A stretch of 63,146 nt of DNA from contig JAPKFB010000025.1 in the NCBI GenBank assembly GCA_028821775.1, positions 1-63,146 of the forward strand, in the 5' to 3' direction. The DNA is from Roseibacillus sp. GTDB taxonomy: Bacteria > Verrucomicrobiota > Verrucomicrobiia > Verrucomicrobiales > Akkermansiaceae. A program made the position numbers and the translations under genes. The notes under the pieces are model-generated. The model was not told the DNA's origin. It made no database searches and saw only the letters and a list, made by a program, of their open reading frames with translations. Below, piece by piece: positions 18,211 to 28,200 of the stretch (within the stretch, counting starts at the first letter, position 1; every line of letters starts with the position of its first letter).

Positions 18211-21200
18211 GTGCTCCCAATCCCATCCTCCCCCCGTGGTCGCATTTTGACCACTTCCATCGCCGCTTTCGGGTCGTTGACTTCCGGCCTCTTTGCCGGC
18301 CCCGTCATCAACGAAATCCACTACAACAACGACATCAATACGGTCGCGAATGAGTTCGTTGAAATTTACAACCCGGGACCAGGAGAGGTCGATGTCTCAG
18401 GATGGCAACTTACCGGAGCGATCGAATACACCATCCCCTCGGACAACATCCTCCTCGAAAACACCTACCTCGTGGTGGCCGATTTGCCGTCCACCATTCA
18501 GTCGCGCTATGGCATCACGGCCTTGGGGCCCTACACCGGCGGACTGAGCGGCGACGGTGAACGGGTCGATTTGATCGACGCAGGCGGAGTCCGCGTCGAC
18601 CGCGTGAACTACGACGTCGACTTTCCCTGGCCCACCGCGGCGGATGGCACGGGCAGCTCCATGGAGCTCATCAATGCCTCCCTCGACAACGGGCTCGGAA
18701 GTTCCTGGCGCAGCTCGTCGACCAACGGCGTCCTGGCAGCCCCCACTCCCGGCACGACAAACCGTGTCTCTTCCGCGGTGGCAGCGCCCAACATCCGCCA
18801 AGTCACCCACACTCCCAAGCAACCCAAGGACTCTGAAGCCACGGTCATCACGGCCAAAGTGACCGATCCTGAAGGGGTGAGCACCGTGCAGTTGGAATAC
18901 AGCCTGATCGCACCCGGGGCCTACGTCCCCGCCCTCCTCGCCAAACCGCACTCGACCCTCCTTTCCAGTCCCACCACTCCGCGCACTCAGAATCCGGCCT
19001 ATCAGCGAAGGTGGCTCCTCGCCCCGATGCTCGACGATGGATTGGGCAACGACGCCGTGGCGAATGATGACATCTACACCGCGACTGTTCCCGCGCAACC
19101 CAACCGGACTTTGATTCGCTACCGGATCAACGTGAGCGACGTCCCAGGTGAATCGATCACGGCCCCCTACTTCGATGACGAGTCGCTCAACTTTGCCTGT
19201 TTCGTTTACAATGGCATTCCCGACTATGTCGCCGCCACCCGAACCGCATTCGGCAGTCCGCCCTACCGGCACTCCTCGGAGACTCTGCAATCCCTTCCCG
19301 GATACCATCTCCTCACCACCTCGGACGACTACGATCAGTGCGTCGCCTACACCCGCAATCAGATCTCGAGCGGCAACTTCGATGCCCGCAGTGAGTTCAA
19401 CTGGAGTGGCACCTTCGTTTACAACGGCAAGGTTTACGACAACATCAAGTACCGCCTGCGTCAACGCAATGCGCGCTACAGCGGATCCGGCAAGCGGAGC
19501 TTCCGCTTTCGATTCAATCGCGGAAATTTCGTTCAGTTCCACGACATGTGGGGTAACCCCTATCCCACCAAATGGCGCACTCTGAATTCGCACAAGATGG
19601 ACGCGCGGGGGGGGGCCAACTTCGGCCTCTACGAATCCATCAATTCCATCCTCTGGAATCTCACCGGGACCCCTGCCCCCCACACGCATTGGTTTCACTT
19701 TCGCGTCGTGAAGGGAGCGGAAGAAGCGCCGAGCGGCACGAATGGACAATACTTCGGTGACTTCTACGGATTCCTCCTGGGCATGGAAGACTACGATCGG
19801 CGTTTTCTCAAAGCTCACAACCTGCCCGATGGAAACCTCTACAAACTGAAATCCTACGTTCTCAACGGGCTTGAAGTCATGCGTTACCAGGCTCCCGATT
19901 CCGTTTCGACCGGGGCCGACTACTCGAACATCGTCAACAGCCTCCGTTCCAACCAGGCCGACATCTGGCTCAATCGGTTTGTCAACTGGGACTCCTGGTA
20001 TCACTACCACGCCATCGTGGACGCGGTGCGCCACTACGATGTGCAACCCAACACCGGAGAGCACCTCAAAAACCGGGCTTACTATTTTGAGCCTGGAGGA
20101 AACCGCTATGGCTACCTCAATGTCCTCCCCTGGGATTCCGACACCAGTTGGGGACCGAATTGGAATGGCGGGGTCGACTTTGTCAAGGCGGCCATGGGAA
20201 ATCGGGAGAGTTACAACTTGGAATATCGCAATGTCGTGCGGGAGATCCGCGATCTCGTCTGGCAACCGGACCAGATCTACGACCTCATTGACATGCTTCA
20301 GTCCCAGGTCCTCCTCTTCCAGCGCGCTGACCGCGACCGCTGGACAGGCGCCCCCTCGTCCGCCGGAAGCCAATCTGATGGCGACCTCACTCTCCGCTCC
20401 CGCGACATGAAGTTTTTCGCCTTTCGCGGTGGAAATTGGACCGGCGGGAACAGTTCTAGCATGGCCGCGATCTCGAGGGACAATGGCATTTCCGGCCAGG
20501 AGGGACGCGACGCCTACCTCGATGCGCTGGCGGAGGACAACGCCATTCCGGTCACGCCGACTCTCAGCGACCTCAGCACCGCGGATCATCCCGCCGACGG
20601 TCTCCAATTCCAATCCTCCGCCTTTTCAGATCCTTCCGGCACCTTCGCTGCGATGGAGTACCGCATCGCGGAATACGCCCGCTACTCACGGGGTGGTGAT
20701 GAACAGCTTTTTCCTCTGGAGTGGTCTGCGAGCTGGGAGAGCGGTGAACTGATCACCTTCACCCCGACCATCACCCCGCCCGCGTCTGCAGTGCGAGGAG
20801 GCAAGACCTACCGAGCTCGCGTGCGCCACAAGGATAGCACGGGACGATGGAGCCACTGGTCGGCACCGGTTCTCTTCACCGCCTCCAACCCTGACGCCAG
20901 CACCTATCAACAGTCCCTCGTGATCAGTGAGATCATGTATAACCCCACGGGCCCGGATGATCTGGAGTACATCGAGCTGACAAACATCGGCTCCACCCCC
21001 CTTGATCTCACCAATGTTCGCTTCACCAAGGGCATCGATTTCGATTTTGCGGAAAACACGATGCTGAACGGAGGCGCCTTCCTTCTCGTGGTCAAGAACA
21101 CTGCGACCTTCGAAGCAGAGTATGGTGTCGGCTTGCCGATCGCCGGCGAGTACCAATTCGAAGACGAGAATAGTCTCAGCAATGATGGCGAACGCATCAA

Positions 21201-21762
21201 GCTGGCGCTGGGCGCCTTCTCGATTCACGACTTTGTTTACGACAACAACGCCCCTTGGTCTTCCTCCGCGGATGGTGATGGTTACAGCCTGGTCCTGGCC
21301 CACACCAGCGACAATGCGGCGGCCGACCCTCTCGATCCGCTGGGACATGGCATCCCCTCCAACTGGCGGCTGGGCAAATCTCCTGGTAACATCATCACCG
21401 AATCCTTCGCCGGTCCTGACCCCTCCGCCGACCTTGACGGCGATGGCTTGAATGCCTTTCTCGAACACGCCCTCGGCAGCAACGATAACGATTCCGCGAG
21501 CGGACCGAATCTCTTCTCCGCCCGTCGGGAGAGCCCCAACCTCACCTTCACCTTCAGACGCAACCTTCTCGCCGACGATGCGAGCTTCCAAGTCGAAGTC
21601 TCCGGGGATCTGGTGAGCTGGACCACCCAAGTCACCCTTCTCTCGGAAGTTCCCAATGGCGATGGAACATCAACCGTCACCTACCAGGCGGACGTCATGG
21701 TGGACGACAACGAGGAACTCTTCATGCGTCTCCGCGCAGACCAAGTCCTCCCCTTGGAGTGA
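18211..21762 (+). CDS. Exported CotH-kinase-type protein with two lamin-tail domains
   Basis: No in-frame ATG precedes the mature protein. The frame is open from a TTG at 18160; I chose the GTG at 18211, which gives a signal peptide ending TSGLFA. Lamin-tail domain 1 (about 31-135) starts PVINEIHYNN and has NEFVEIYNPG. A CotH-like kinase domain (about 395-710) has YRLRQRNARYSGSGKRSF, LKSYVLNGLEV and LNVLPWDSDTSW. A fibronectin-like linker follows, then lamin-tail domain 2 (about 904-1030; VISEIMYNP, YIELTNIG) and a short C-terminal segment with PSADLDGDGLNAFLEHALG, a common verrucomicrobial tail. Bacterial CotH proteins of this layout are thought to act on spore-coat-like or surface proteins, but the role here is unknown. 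Confidence 0.88.
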   Translation: MLPIPSSPRGRILTTSIAAFGSLTSGLFAGPVINEIHYNNDINTVANEFVEIYNPGPGEVDVSGWQLTGAIEYTIPSDNILLENTYLVVADLPSTIQSRYGITALGPYTGGLSGDGERVDLIDAGGVRVDRVNYDVDFPWPTAADGTGSSMELINASLDNGLGSSWRSSSTNGVLAAPTPGTTNRVSSAVAAPNIRQVTHTPKQPKDSEATVITAKVTDPEGVSTVQLEYSLIAPGAYVPALLAKPHSTLLSSPTTPRTQNPAYQRRWLLAPMLDDGLGNDAVANDDIYTATVPAQPNRTLIRYRINVSDVPGESITAPYFDDESLNFACFVYNGIPDYVAATRTAFGSPPYRHSSETLQSLPGYHLLTTSDDYDQCVAYTRNQISSGNFDARSEFNWSGTFVYNGKVYDNIKYRLRQRNARYSGSGKRSFRFRFNRGNFVQFHDMWGNPYPTKWRTLNSHKMDARGGANFGLYESINSILWNLTGTPAPHTHWFHFRVVKGAEEAPSGTNGQYFGDFYGFLLGMEDYDRRFLKAHNLPDGNLYKLKSYVLNGLEVMRYQAPDSVSTGADYSNIVNSLRSNQADIWLNRFVNWDSWYHYHAIVDAVRHYDVQPNTGEHLKNRAYYFEPGGNRYGYLNVLPWDSDTSWGPNWNGGVDFVKAAMGNRESYNLEYRNVVREIRDLVWQPDQIYDLIDMLQSQVLLFQRADRDRWTGAPSSAGSQSDGDLTLRSRDMKFFAFRGGNWTGGNSSSMAAISRDNGISGQEGRDAYLDALAEDNAIPVTPTLSDLSTADHPADGLQFQSSAFSDPSGTFAAMEYRIAEYARYSRGGDEQLFPLEWSASWESGELITFTPTITPPASAVRGGKTYRARVRHKDSTGRWSHWSAPVLFTASNPDASTYQQSLVISEIMYNPTGPDDLEYIELTNIGSTPLDLTNVRFTKGIDFDFAENTMLNGGAFLLVVKNTATFEAEYGVGLPIAGEYQFEDENSLSNDGERIKLALGAFSIHDFVYDNNAPWSSSADGDGYSLVLAHTSDNAAADPLDPLGHGIPSNWRLGKSPGNIITESFAGPDPSADLDGDGLNAFLEHALGSNDNDSASGPNLFSARRESPNLTFTFRRNLLADDASFQVEVSGDLVSWTTQVTLLSEVPNGDGTSTVTYQADVMVDDNEELFMRLRADQVLPLE

Positions 21763-21786
21763 GGATTTCAGACCTTCGGAATAGGG

Positions 21787-24700
21787 TTACTTCCGATATT
21801 CCAACGGAAAGATCTCCTCCCCCAGGCGACCTCGAACATCGTTGTAAAAATTTCGCATCGCAGGATTGGAAAACTCGATCCGCCCCCTGCTCTTCTTGAA
21901 GTAGGGCTTCAGGATTGCTCCGAGCGGCCTGCGATAGGCTTCCTTCATCCGCTCCGGCGTGTTGGCGGGTGCACTGCCCAGCTTGCGAGCCATGATCCAG
22001 CCCGCGGCGATCAGGTAACCCGTCTCGTCAAAACGCTGGGCGAGTTGAATGCGCTGCATCATGAACCTGGCATTGTCCACCGTAGGCAGGGCGAGGAGGT
22101 GATCGAGAACTTCACGAGCCTCCAGGGCGTCCTCTTCCTGGGCCTGCTCAGACTTCCCGCTGACCTCGAGGAGGGCTCCCAGGCGGATGCGGACTGCGAC
22201 TTGGTAGAACGGGTCTCGGTGATCGGTGAAGGCTTCCATTTTTTCGGCAACCGCGTGCAATCTCGAGTTCTGCCCAGTCAGGAGCCAATGTTGTGCCTCG
22301 ACCACTTCGCGTTCCGCCGCACTCAACTGCGCCAGCGCGGCCTGGAGTTGAGCATCCTCCGCGACCAGCGAAGCAAGCTCATGAGGAGCCGGACCCAAGC
22401 CGCGCGAAAACCAGTTCTTCCGGGCGCTCACGAGGCGGAGTTGCACCTCAAGGGCACGGGCCCCCGGGAGACCCGGATCGGCCGCGAGGGCAGATCCCAG
22501 CAGGGCTACCGCTTTGGTGGGATCACGACCTCGCAGACTGCTCGCATGGTAGAAGGATTTTTCTGCCGGCGACATGAGATTGCCGGCCAGGCGATCGAGA
22601 TCAACCTGTGAAGCTTTTCCCGCCATCAGAAGGGTGGTGAGATAGGGTAGCTGAATGTTTTGCGTCGAGGGCGCCCTCAAGAGCTTGGGCGAATCCTGAT
22701 TGAGAAAGTGCAGCGGCTCCAGAACCCGTTTCAGGTTCGCAGGATGATTCATCCCGTCCGAGGCTATTTTCCCGAGCGACTGGTGGGTCGCCATCCGATT
22801 GAGATTGTCGGTGATGATCGGATGATCGCCCGCCAACCTGCGACAGCCATCCTCGTCAAGTTGCAGGACCGAAAGGACATCCTCCACGCGGGAAATTTTG
22901 GCGTAGCCACTCAGTTCGAAGAGCGCCCCACCCGGCCCGGCACCGGCAAGGAAGCCGTCGTCCAGAGGAGTCCCGGCCCCCACAAAGAGAAAATTGTCGG
23001 CCACCTTGTAGAGCTGAGTGTGCGGGAAGACCTTCAACATGGTGGCCGCGAAGGAACGAAGGAGCTCTTCGTTCACGAAGTAGGAGCCCAGCCACTGCAC
23101 GAAGACGCCGTTGTCATTGAGGTGAGCCCGCGCAAGTTCGAAAAACTCCCGGGTGTAGAGGTGAGAGGCCCCCGCGGTCCAAGGATGAGACGGCTGGGAA
23201 ACAATCGCATCATAGCGTTTGGCGGTGAGGCGCAAGGCGCCGCGCACATCATTCACAATGACCGTGATCCGCTCGTCTTCGAAGGGATCGATCGCCCGGC
23301 GGTCAGCCACCACCTCGTTGGCACGAATGACCTCTGCCTCGAGTTCCACCACGTCGATGGATTCGATCCCGCTGGGCACCGCCTCAAGGAGGGCCCCTCC
23401 GCCAAAACCTACCACCAGGAGCGACTTCGTTTCCGGACGGAGGATCTTGGGCAAGGCCGGGAGCCAACGAATGCTGGTGTAGGAAAGTTTGTCCGCACCC
23501 TTGGCAAAGATTTCCGCTTCGGGCAACCCGTTGGTACGAATGAGAAAGCTCCCTCCCCGTTCCAGAACCGCAACACTGGCAGAGTGCCCGATGGAATAAT
23601 GGAGGAGCTTCGAAGTCATGCCCTTGCGCGTGGACGGCTTCTCCAACGGAGACATCGTGAACAACCGAAGGGGCGGCTTGGGATGAAACCCCGCAAGACA
23701 GGCCACTGCCAGAACCGCGGAAACCACCGCCGCGATGGTCGGCCGCGGGGTCATCAAAATGAGGACCCCCGCACCCAGAAAAAGATTCCCGGCAATCGCA
23801 ATTTTAAAGGTGGAGGCATAGCCAAGGGCTGGGATGAGAAAGTAACCTGCTCCCACCGCACCGATGATGGCGCCAATCGTGTTCCAGGAATAAACTCGAC
23901 CCGCCGAACGCCCAGCATCGCGATGATCTTCGCACAGGCAGCGCACCGCGAGGGGGAAGGTCGCCCCGATGCAGAGGGTGGCCGGCATGAGAAGCAGGGC
24001 ACAGAGCCACACCAGCGAAGCCAGGCTGGCATCGACCCACGCGGTCTCGGAGAATCCGGTCGAACTCACGTAGAGAAAGAGAACCGCGCTGATGAGTCCG
24101 GCCCCAATCTCAACCGCCGCCAACCAGAAACACGATCGCCGTTGGCTGCCCGCGACTTTCGCGCCCAGCAATCCCCCAATCGCGATGCCCGCAAGAAAGG
24201 CGGCCAGCATGGTGGCAAAGGCGTAGAGACTTCCTCCCAGGACATGCGAGAGGACGCGCGACCAAAGAATTTCGTAGGCGAAGGAAATGCCGCCCGAGAA
24301 AAACATCACTCCCAGAATCACCCACCCAAACCTCTGACTCAGGAGCGGGGCCGCGGCGCCCTCGGTCACCGGCGTGCTCTCTCCCTCCTCCCGCGGCGGC
24401 ACCCGCAGAGCCACGAACCAGCCCAGAAAAGCAACCAGCAAATTCAAAAAAACCGCCACAAAGGAAGTCTGCCAAAGCCCGATCTTCGGAATGAGAAAGA
24501 AGGCCGCCAGCACGGTCCCGATAACGGCCCCGAAAGTATTCAAGGCATAGAGCCACCCCACCCGACTGCCGATCTGTTTGCGATGGCGGATCACACCCGA
24601 TGCCAGAATCGGAAGAGTGGCCCCCATACACGCGGTCGGAACCACGAGGACGAGACAGCCCAATCCAAGGAAAGCGAGGGCTTCAAACAACCCCCCATCG

Positions 24701-25068
24701 GCGGGCGGAGAGTCCTGCCCCCCCAGAATCGCCACCTGAAGACCGCCCACCGCTTTCAACAAGAGCGGCACCAAGAGTGCAGAGGCGGCAATCACGCCCT
24801 CCAAAATCGCGTAGAGCCGAATGGGGTTTTTGAGCGACTGCACTCGCTTGGATGCCACCGCGGCACCAACTGCGAGTCCTCCCATGTAAGCCACCAACAC
24901 CGTGACAATCGCCAATTCCGACGTTCCAAAGATGGTGGAAAGATAACGCATCCAAACCATCTGATAGATCAACCCAGCAACCCCGGAGAGGAGGAAACAG
25001 AGGGAGACCCCCCAGAATGCGCCATCGCGAGAGAATCGCGTGGACTTGTTTCGCAGGCTCTTGCTCAT
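21787..25068 (-). CDS. Fused MFS-like membrane protein / spermidine synthase-like protein
   Basis: The 1093-residue protein opens with a long polytopic region (about 18-470, around 12-14 helices; e.g. FLLSGVAGLIYQMVWMRYLS). A spermidine-synthase-type Rossmann domain (about 480-720) has VVGFGGGALLEAV, IDVVELEAEVI and YDAIVSQPSHPW. A helical C-terminal extension (about 720-1093) has no clear motif and may hold TPR-like repeats. This fusion is widespread and not proven to make spermidine; no speD, speA or other polyamine gene is nearby. It converges on the CotH gene with a 24-bp gap. The start is the ATG at 25068. Confidence 0.9.
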   Translation of the reverse strand: MSKSLRNKSTRFSRDGAFWGVSLCFLLSGVAGLIYQMVWMRYLSTIFGTSELAIVTVLVAYMGGLAVGAAVASKRVQSLKNPIRLYAILEGVIAASALLVPLLLKAVGGLQVAILGGQDSPPADGGLFEALAFLGLGCLVLVVPTACMGATLPILASGVIRHRKQIGSRVGWLYALNTFGAVIGTVLAAFFLIPKIGLWQTSFVAVFLNLLVAFLGWFVALRVPPREEGESTPVTEGAAAPLLSQRFGWVILGVMFFSGGISFAYEILWSRVLSHVLGGSLYAFATMLAAFLAGIAIGGLLGAKVAGSQRRSCFWLAAVEIGAGLISAVLFLYVSSTGFSETAWVDASLASLVWLCALLLMPATLCIGATFPLAVRCLCEDHRDAGRSAGRVYSWNTIGAIIGAVGAGYFLIPALGYASTFKIAIAGNLFLGAGVLILMTPRPTIAAVVSAVLAVACLAGFHPKPPLRLFTMSPLEKPSTRKGMTSKLLHYSIGHSASVAVLERGGSFLIRTNGLPEAEIFAKGADKLSYTSIRWLPALPKILRPETKSLLVVGFGGGALLEAVPSGIESIDVVELEAEVIRANEVVADRRAIDPFEDERITVIVNDVRGALRLTAKRYDAIVSQPSHPWTAGASHLYTREFFELARAHLNDNGVFVQWLGSYFVNEELLRSFAATMLKVFPHTQLYKVADNFLFVGAGTPLDDGFLAGAGPGGALFELSGYAKISRVEDVLSVLQLDEDGCRRLAGDHPIITDNLNRMATHQSLGKIASDGMNHPANLKRVLEPLHFLNQDSPKLLRAPSTQNIQLPYLTTLLMAGKASQVDLDRLAGNLMSPAEKSFYHASSLRGRDPTKAVALLGSALAADPGLPGARALEVQLRLVSARKNWFSRGLGPAPHELASLVAEDAQLQAALAQLSAAEREVVEAQHWLLTGQNSRLHAVAEKMEAFTDHRDPFYQVAVRIRLGALLEVSGKSEQAQEEDALEAREVLDHLLALPTVDNARFMMQRIQLAQRFDETGYLIAAGWIMARKLGSAPANTPERMKEAYRRPLGAILKPYFKKSRGRIEFSNPAMRNFYNDVRGRLGEEIFPLEYRK

Positions 25069-25082
25069 CGGTTGGCTAAAAG

Positions 25083-25144
25083 GAATTTTTCAGCAGGTCT
25101 CCGGCGGAATCATACTCAAAAATCCTGCCGCGAATTTTTCAGCA
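25083..25144. repeat. Pair of 13-bp direct repeats
   Basis: GAATTTTTCAGCA occurs at 25083-25095 and again at 25132-25144, 49 bp apart, in the AT-rich divergent region between 21787-25068 (minus) and the lectin-domain gene at 25299. They could be binding sites for a regulator of either gene. The copies are exact, but I found no partner elsewhere in the window. Confidence 0.45.
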
Positions 25145-25216
25145 CAATTTAAGAAGGGAAAGATTTTTATGCGACTAAATCAATCAAGAGCTGAACCTCC
25201 CAACCATAATTCTCTC

Positions 25217-25236
25217 CTTGACCTCGACAGGTCAAG
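25217..25236. promoter_or_regulatory. Palindrome upstream of the lectin-domain gene
   Basis: A perfect 8-bp inverted repeat (CTTGACCT, spacer CGAC, AGGTCAAG) lies 62 bp before the ATG at 25299. The half-site TTGACCT recurs in the leader of the paralogous PEP-CTERM gene (33339-33345). It is a candidate operator; no regulator is identified. Confidence 0.4.
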
Positions 25237-25298
25237 CGCGACAACCTTCCCCTTCTTTCCGCAGTGCAGAACCCTCTCCTCTCGCCCCAAAACATATC

Positions 25299-28200
25299 AT
25301 GAAACCCAGACGCTCACGGCGCACTCTCGCGGCGCTCGCTACCTCCATTCTCTGCTCCGCCGGTCTCGCCAGTGCGGACACCTACTCCCAGAATTTCGAC
25401 ACCTTCGCCGACGGGACCACTGATCTTGGTGATGGCACGGCCTTCAATGGGGCGTCCGCTTCTATTCAGGGTGGTCGCCTGCAACTCACCATCGACAATC
25501 AGGGCCTTGGATTTGCCAGTTTCACCATCCCCGCCCTGGCCAACTCCTCGCAGGGTTGGTCGATGACGGCTGATATCGAGATGTTCGACGCCGTGGGTGG
25601 CAACCCTCCGGCCGACGGCTTCTCCTTCAACTACGGTGACTTCCTCGTGGGCGAGCGAGGACAGGCCGAGGACGGCATGGCCGGCCGGCCGGGCGTGACT
25701 ACCAACCTCTCCTTTGAGGTCGACACTTGGATGAACTTTGACGCCGAACAGGGTGTCAACATTTCCGGAGTCCAGGGTGGGGTGGACATCCAGAACGCCC
25801 TTGGAGCTTTCAACAACGGATCCATTCTCAACGACGGCCAGAGGGTGATCGGAACCATGAGCGCAAGCTACGATGCCGGCGCGGGGACAGTTTCCTTTGC
25901 CACCACCGGCCTCAACACCAACGCCGACTTCGTCGACATCGCTCTTCCTGCCGGGGTTGGTGGAAACGACGCTTGGAACTTTGGTTTCTCGGCCCGCGTC
26001 GGCGGTGCCAACCAGGACCTCTTCATCGACAACCTGGTGATCACCACCAACGCTCCCGCCGACGACACGGACGGCGACGGCCTCTCCGATACTTACGAAA
26101 GCGCCAACGGACTCGATCCGAATGACGACGGCACCATTGGGGAAACCAGCCCCGGTGCCAAGGACGGTCCCAACGGCGCCTTGGGCGACCTTGATGGCGA
26201 CGGGATCAGCAACATCGACGAGCACGACAACGGAACCCATCCCAATCTCGCCGACACCGACGGTGATACCTTGAGCGACGGCGAGGAGGCGGCCGGAGCC
26301 GGTGCACGTCCGCCGACCAACCCGCTCCTCGTCGATTCCGACGGCGACGGACTGGATGACCCTGTCGAGACCAACACCGGCATCTCCATCGATGCCAACG
26401 ACACCGGAACCAACCCGGTCGTGGCGGACACCGACGTGGACGGACTGGACGACGGCGAAGAGGTCACCGGCTCAGCCAATACCGCATTCGGCAACGCCCC
26501 CACCGATCCCCATGTGTTTGATACCGATGGAGATGGCCTCGGTGATGGGGCCGAGGTCGCACTCGGAAGTGATCCCAACGCATCTCAACCTCCGCCGGCA
26601 GGAGCGTTCTGGGATTTCGAGGGCTTCCCCGACGGGACGACGGATTTGGGTGACGGTACCGTTATTTTTGGCACCTCTGCCAGCATTCAGGATGGCCAAC
26701 TGGAACTCACCATCGACAACGTGGGCGCTGGATTCTCCAGCTTTTCTGTCCCGCCGATTACCGGTTCCTCCGGGGGCTGGACGGCCACCTTCGATGTCAT
26801 AATTATCGATAGTCTTGGGAACAATGAGCCCGCGGACGGATTTTCGTTTAACTACGGCAGCGCGCCGCTTGGAACACAGGGCACCGCCGAGGAGGGAATC
26901 GGCGTAGGAGACGCACCGGAGAACCTCTCATTCGAAGTCGATACCTGGATGAATATCGACGCCGAGCAGGGCGTGAACATTTCCGGGAATGCCGGGGGCG
27001 TGGACGTTGGTCAGCTTGCCTTCAACAACGGGAGCATTCTTAGCGACGGAACGACCGTGAGCGCTTCGGTTACGATCAGCTATGATCCCGTCCTCGGCGC
27101 GAGCTTTATCACCAGTGGCCCACTACCGGGAGTCGCCGGCACCGCCTTTGTGACCGATGCCGATTTCATCAATGTCGACACCGGCGCCTTCGTTGCTGAC
27201 GACGACCACACCTTCATTATCACCGCTCGGGTCGGCGGCGCGAACGAGACCGTGCTCATCGACAATCTCAGGATCAGCGTAAACACCGATGATACCGATG
27301 GCGATGGGTTGCTGGACACCTGGGAAGATGCCAACCTCCCCGCAGGAGCCAGGTTCGATGACGGAAGCGTCAATGCGGATTTCGGTGCCGCTGGCGATCC
27401 GGACGCTGATGGACTCACCAACATCGAAGAGCGCGACGCGCGAACCAACCCGCAAAGCGCCGATACCGACGGCGACGGCCTCGCTGACGGAGTGGAAACC
27501 GGCACCGGAATCTACGTCGACTCAAACAATACGGGAACCGATCCGACCAGGACCGATTCCGATCGCGACGGCCTCGCTGACGGAGTGGAGGACCCCAACT
27601 TGCCCTTCGTTGACGTCGACCAATCGGGAACCGATCCTAACAATCCCGATACCGATGGAGATGGATTTGGCGATCGGACGGATATCCTTTTGGGCCAGGA
27701 CCCAACCGTCGCCAATATCCCAACCTCGCCGTCCAACACCTCCTACAAATCCAATTTCGGAGCCTATGCAGATGGCACCACCGATCTCCAGGACGGAACC
27801 ACCATTACCGGGGCCGCTGCCCGCATTCAGGGTGGTCAACTGATGCTCACCGAGGACTTGCGAGGCCTTGGGTTCTCCAGTTTCACCGTGCCGCCACTCA
27901 AGGGTTCCTCCAACGGTTGGACCGCGACCTTCGATCTCACGATCACTGATAGCCTAGGAGGCAATGTCCCCGCGGACGGACTCTCGCTGAACTACGGCAA
28001 CGCTGCTGAAGGCGAACTTGGTTCAGCCGAGGAAGGCATGGGTGCGATCGGATCGGTCACCGAAAACCTCTCCTTCGAAATTGACACCTGGATGAACTTC
28101 GACCCCGAACAGGGCGTCAACATCGCCGAGAAAGTGGGCGGAATTGACAGCGACCTGGCCTTTACCAACGGCCCCATCCTCGATGATGGGACCTCGGTGG

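Noticed and set aside
18397..20613. 738-codon minus-strand frame antisense to the CotH gene
   Set aside because: The CotH/lamin-tail frame has clear domains; the antisense frame has only Val/Gly-rich shadow composition.
21763..21786. Bidirectional terminator between the CotH and MFS/SpeE genes
   Set aside because: Only a weak 6-bp stem with a 9-nt loop overlapping a stop codon and no T run.
22660..25152. 830-codon plus-strand frame antisense to the MFS/spermidine-synthase gene
   Set aside because: Rich in Arg, His, Gly and Pro with no domain or hydrophobic core; it mirrors the G/C-ending codons of the real gene on the other strand.
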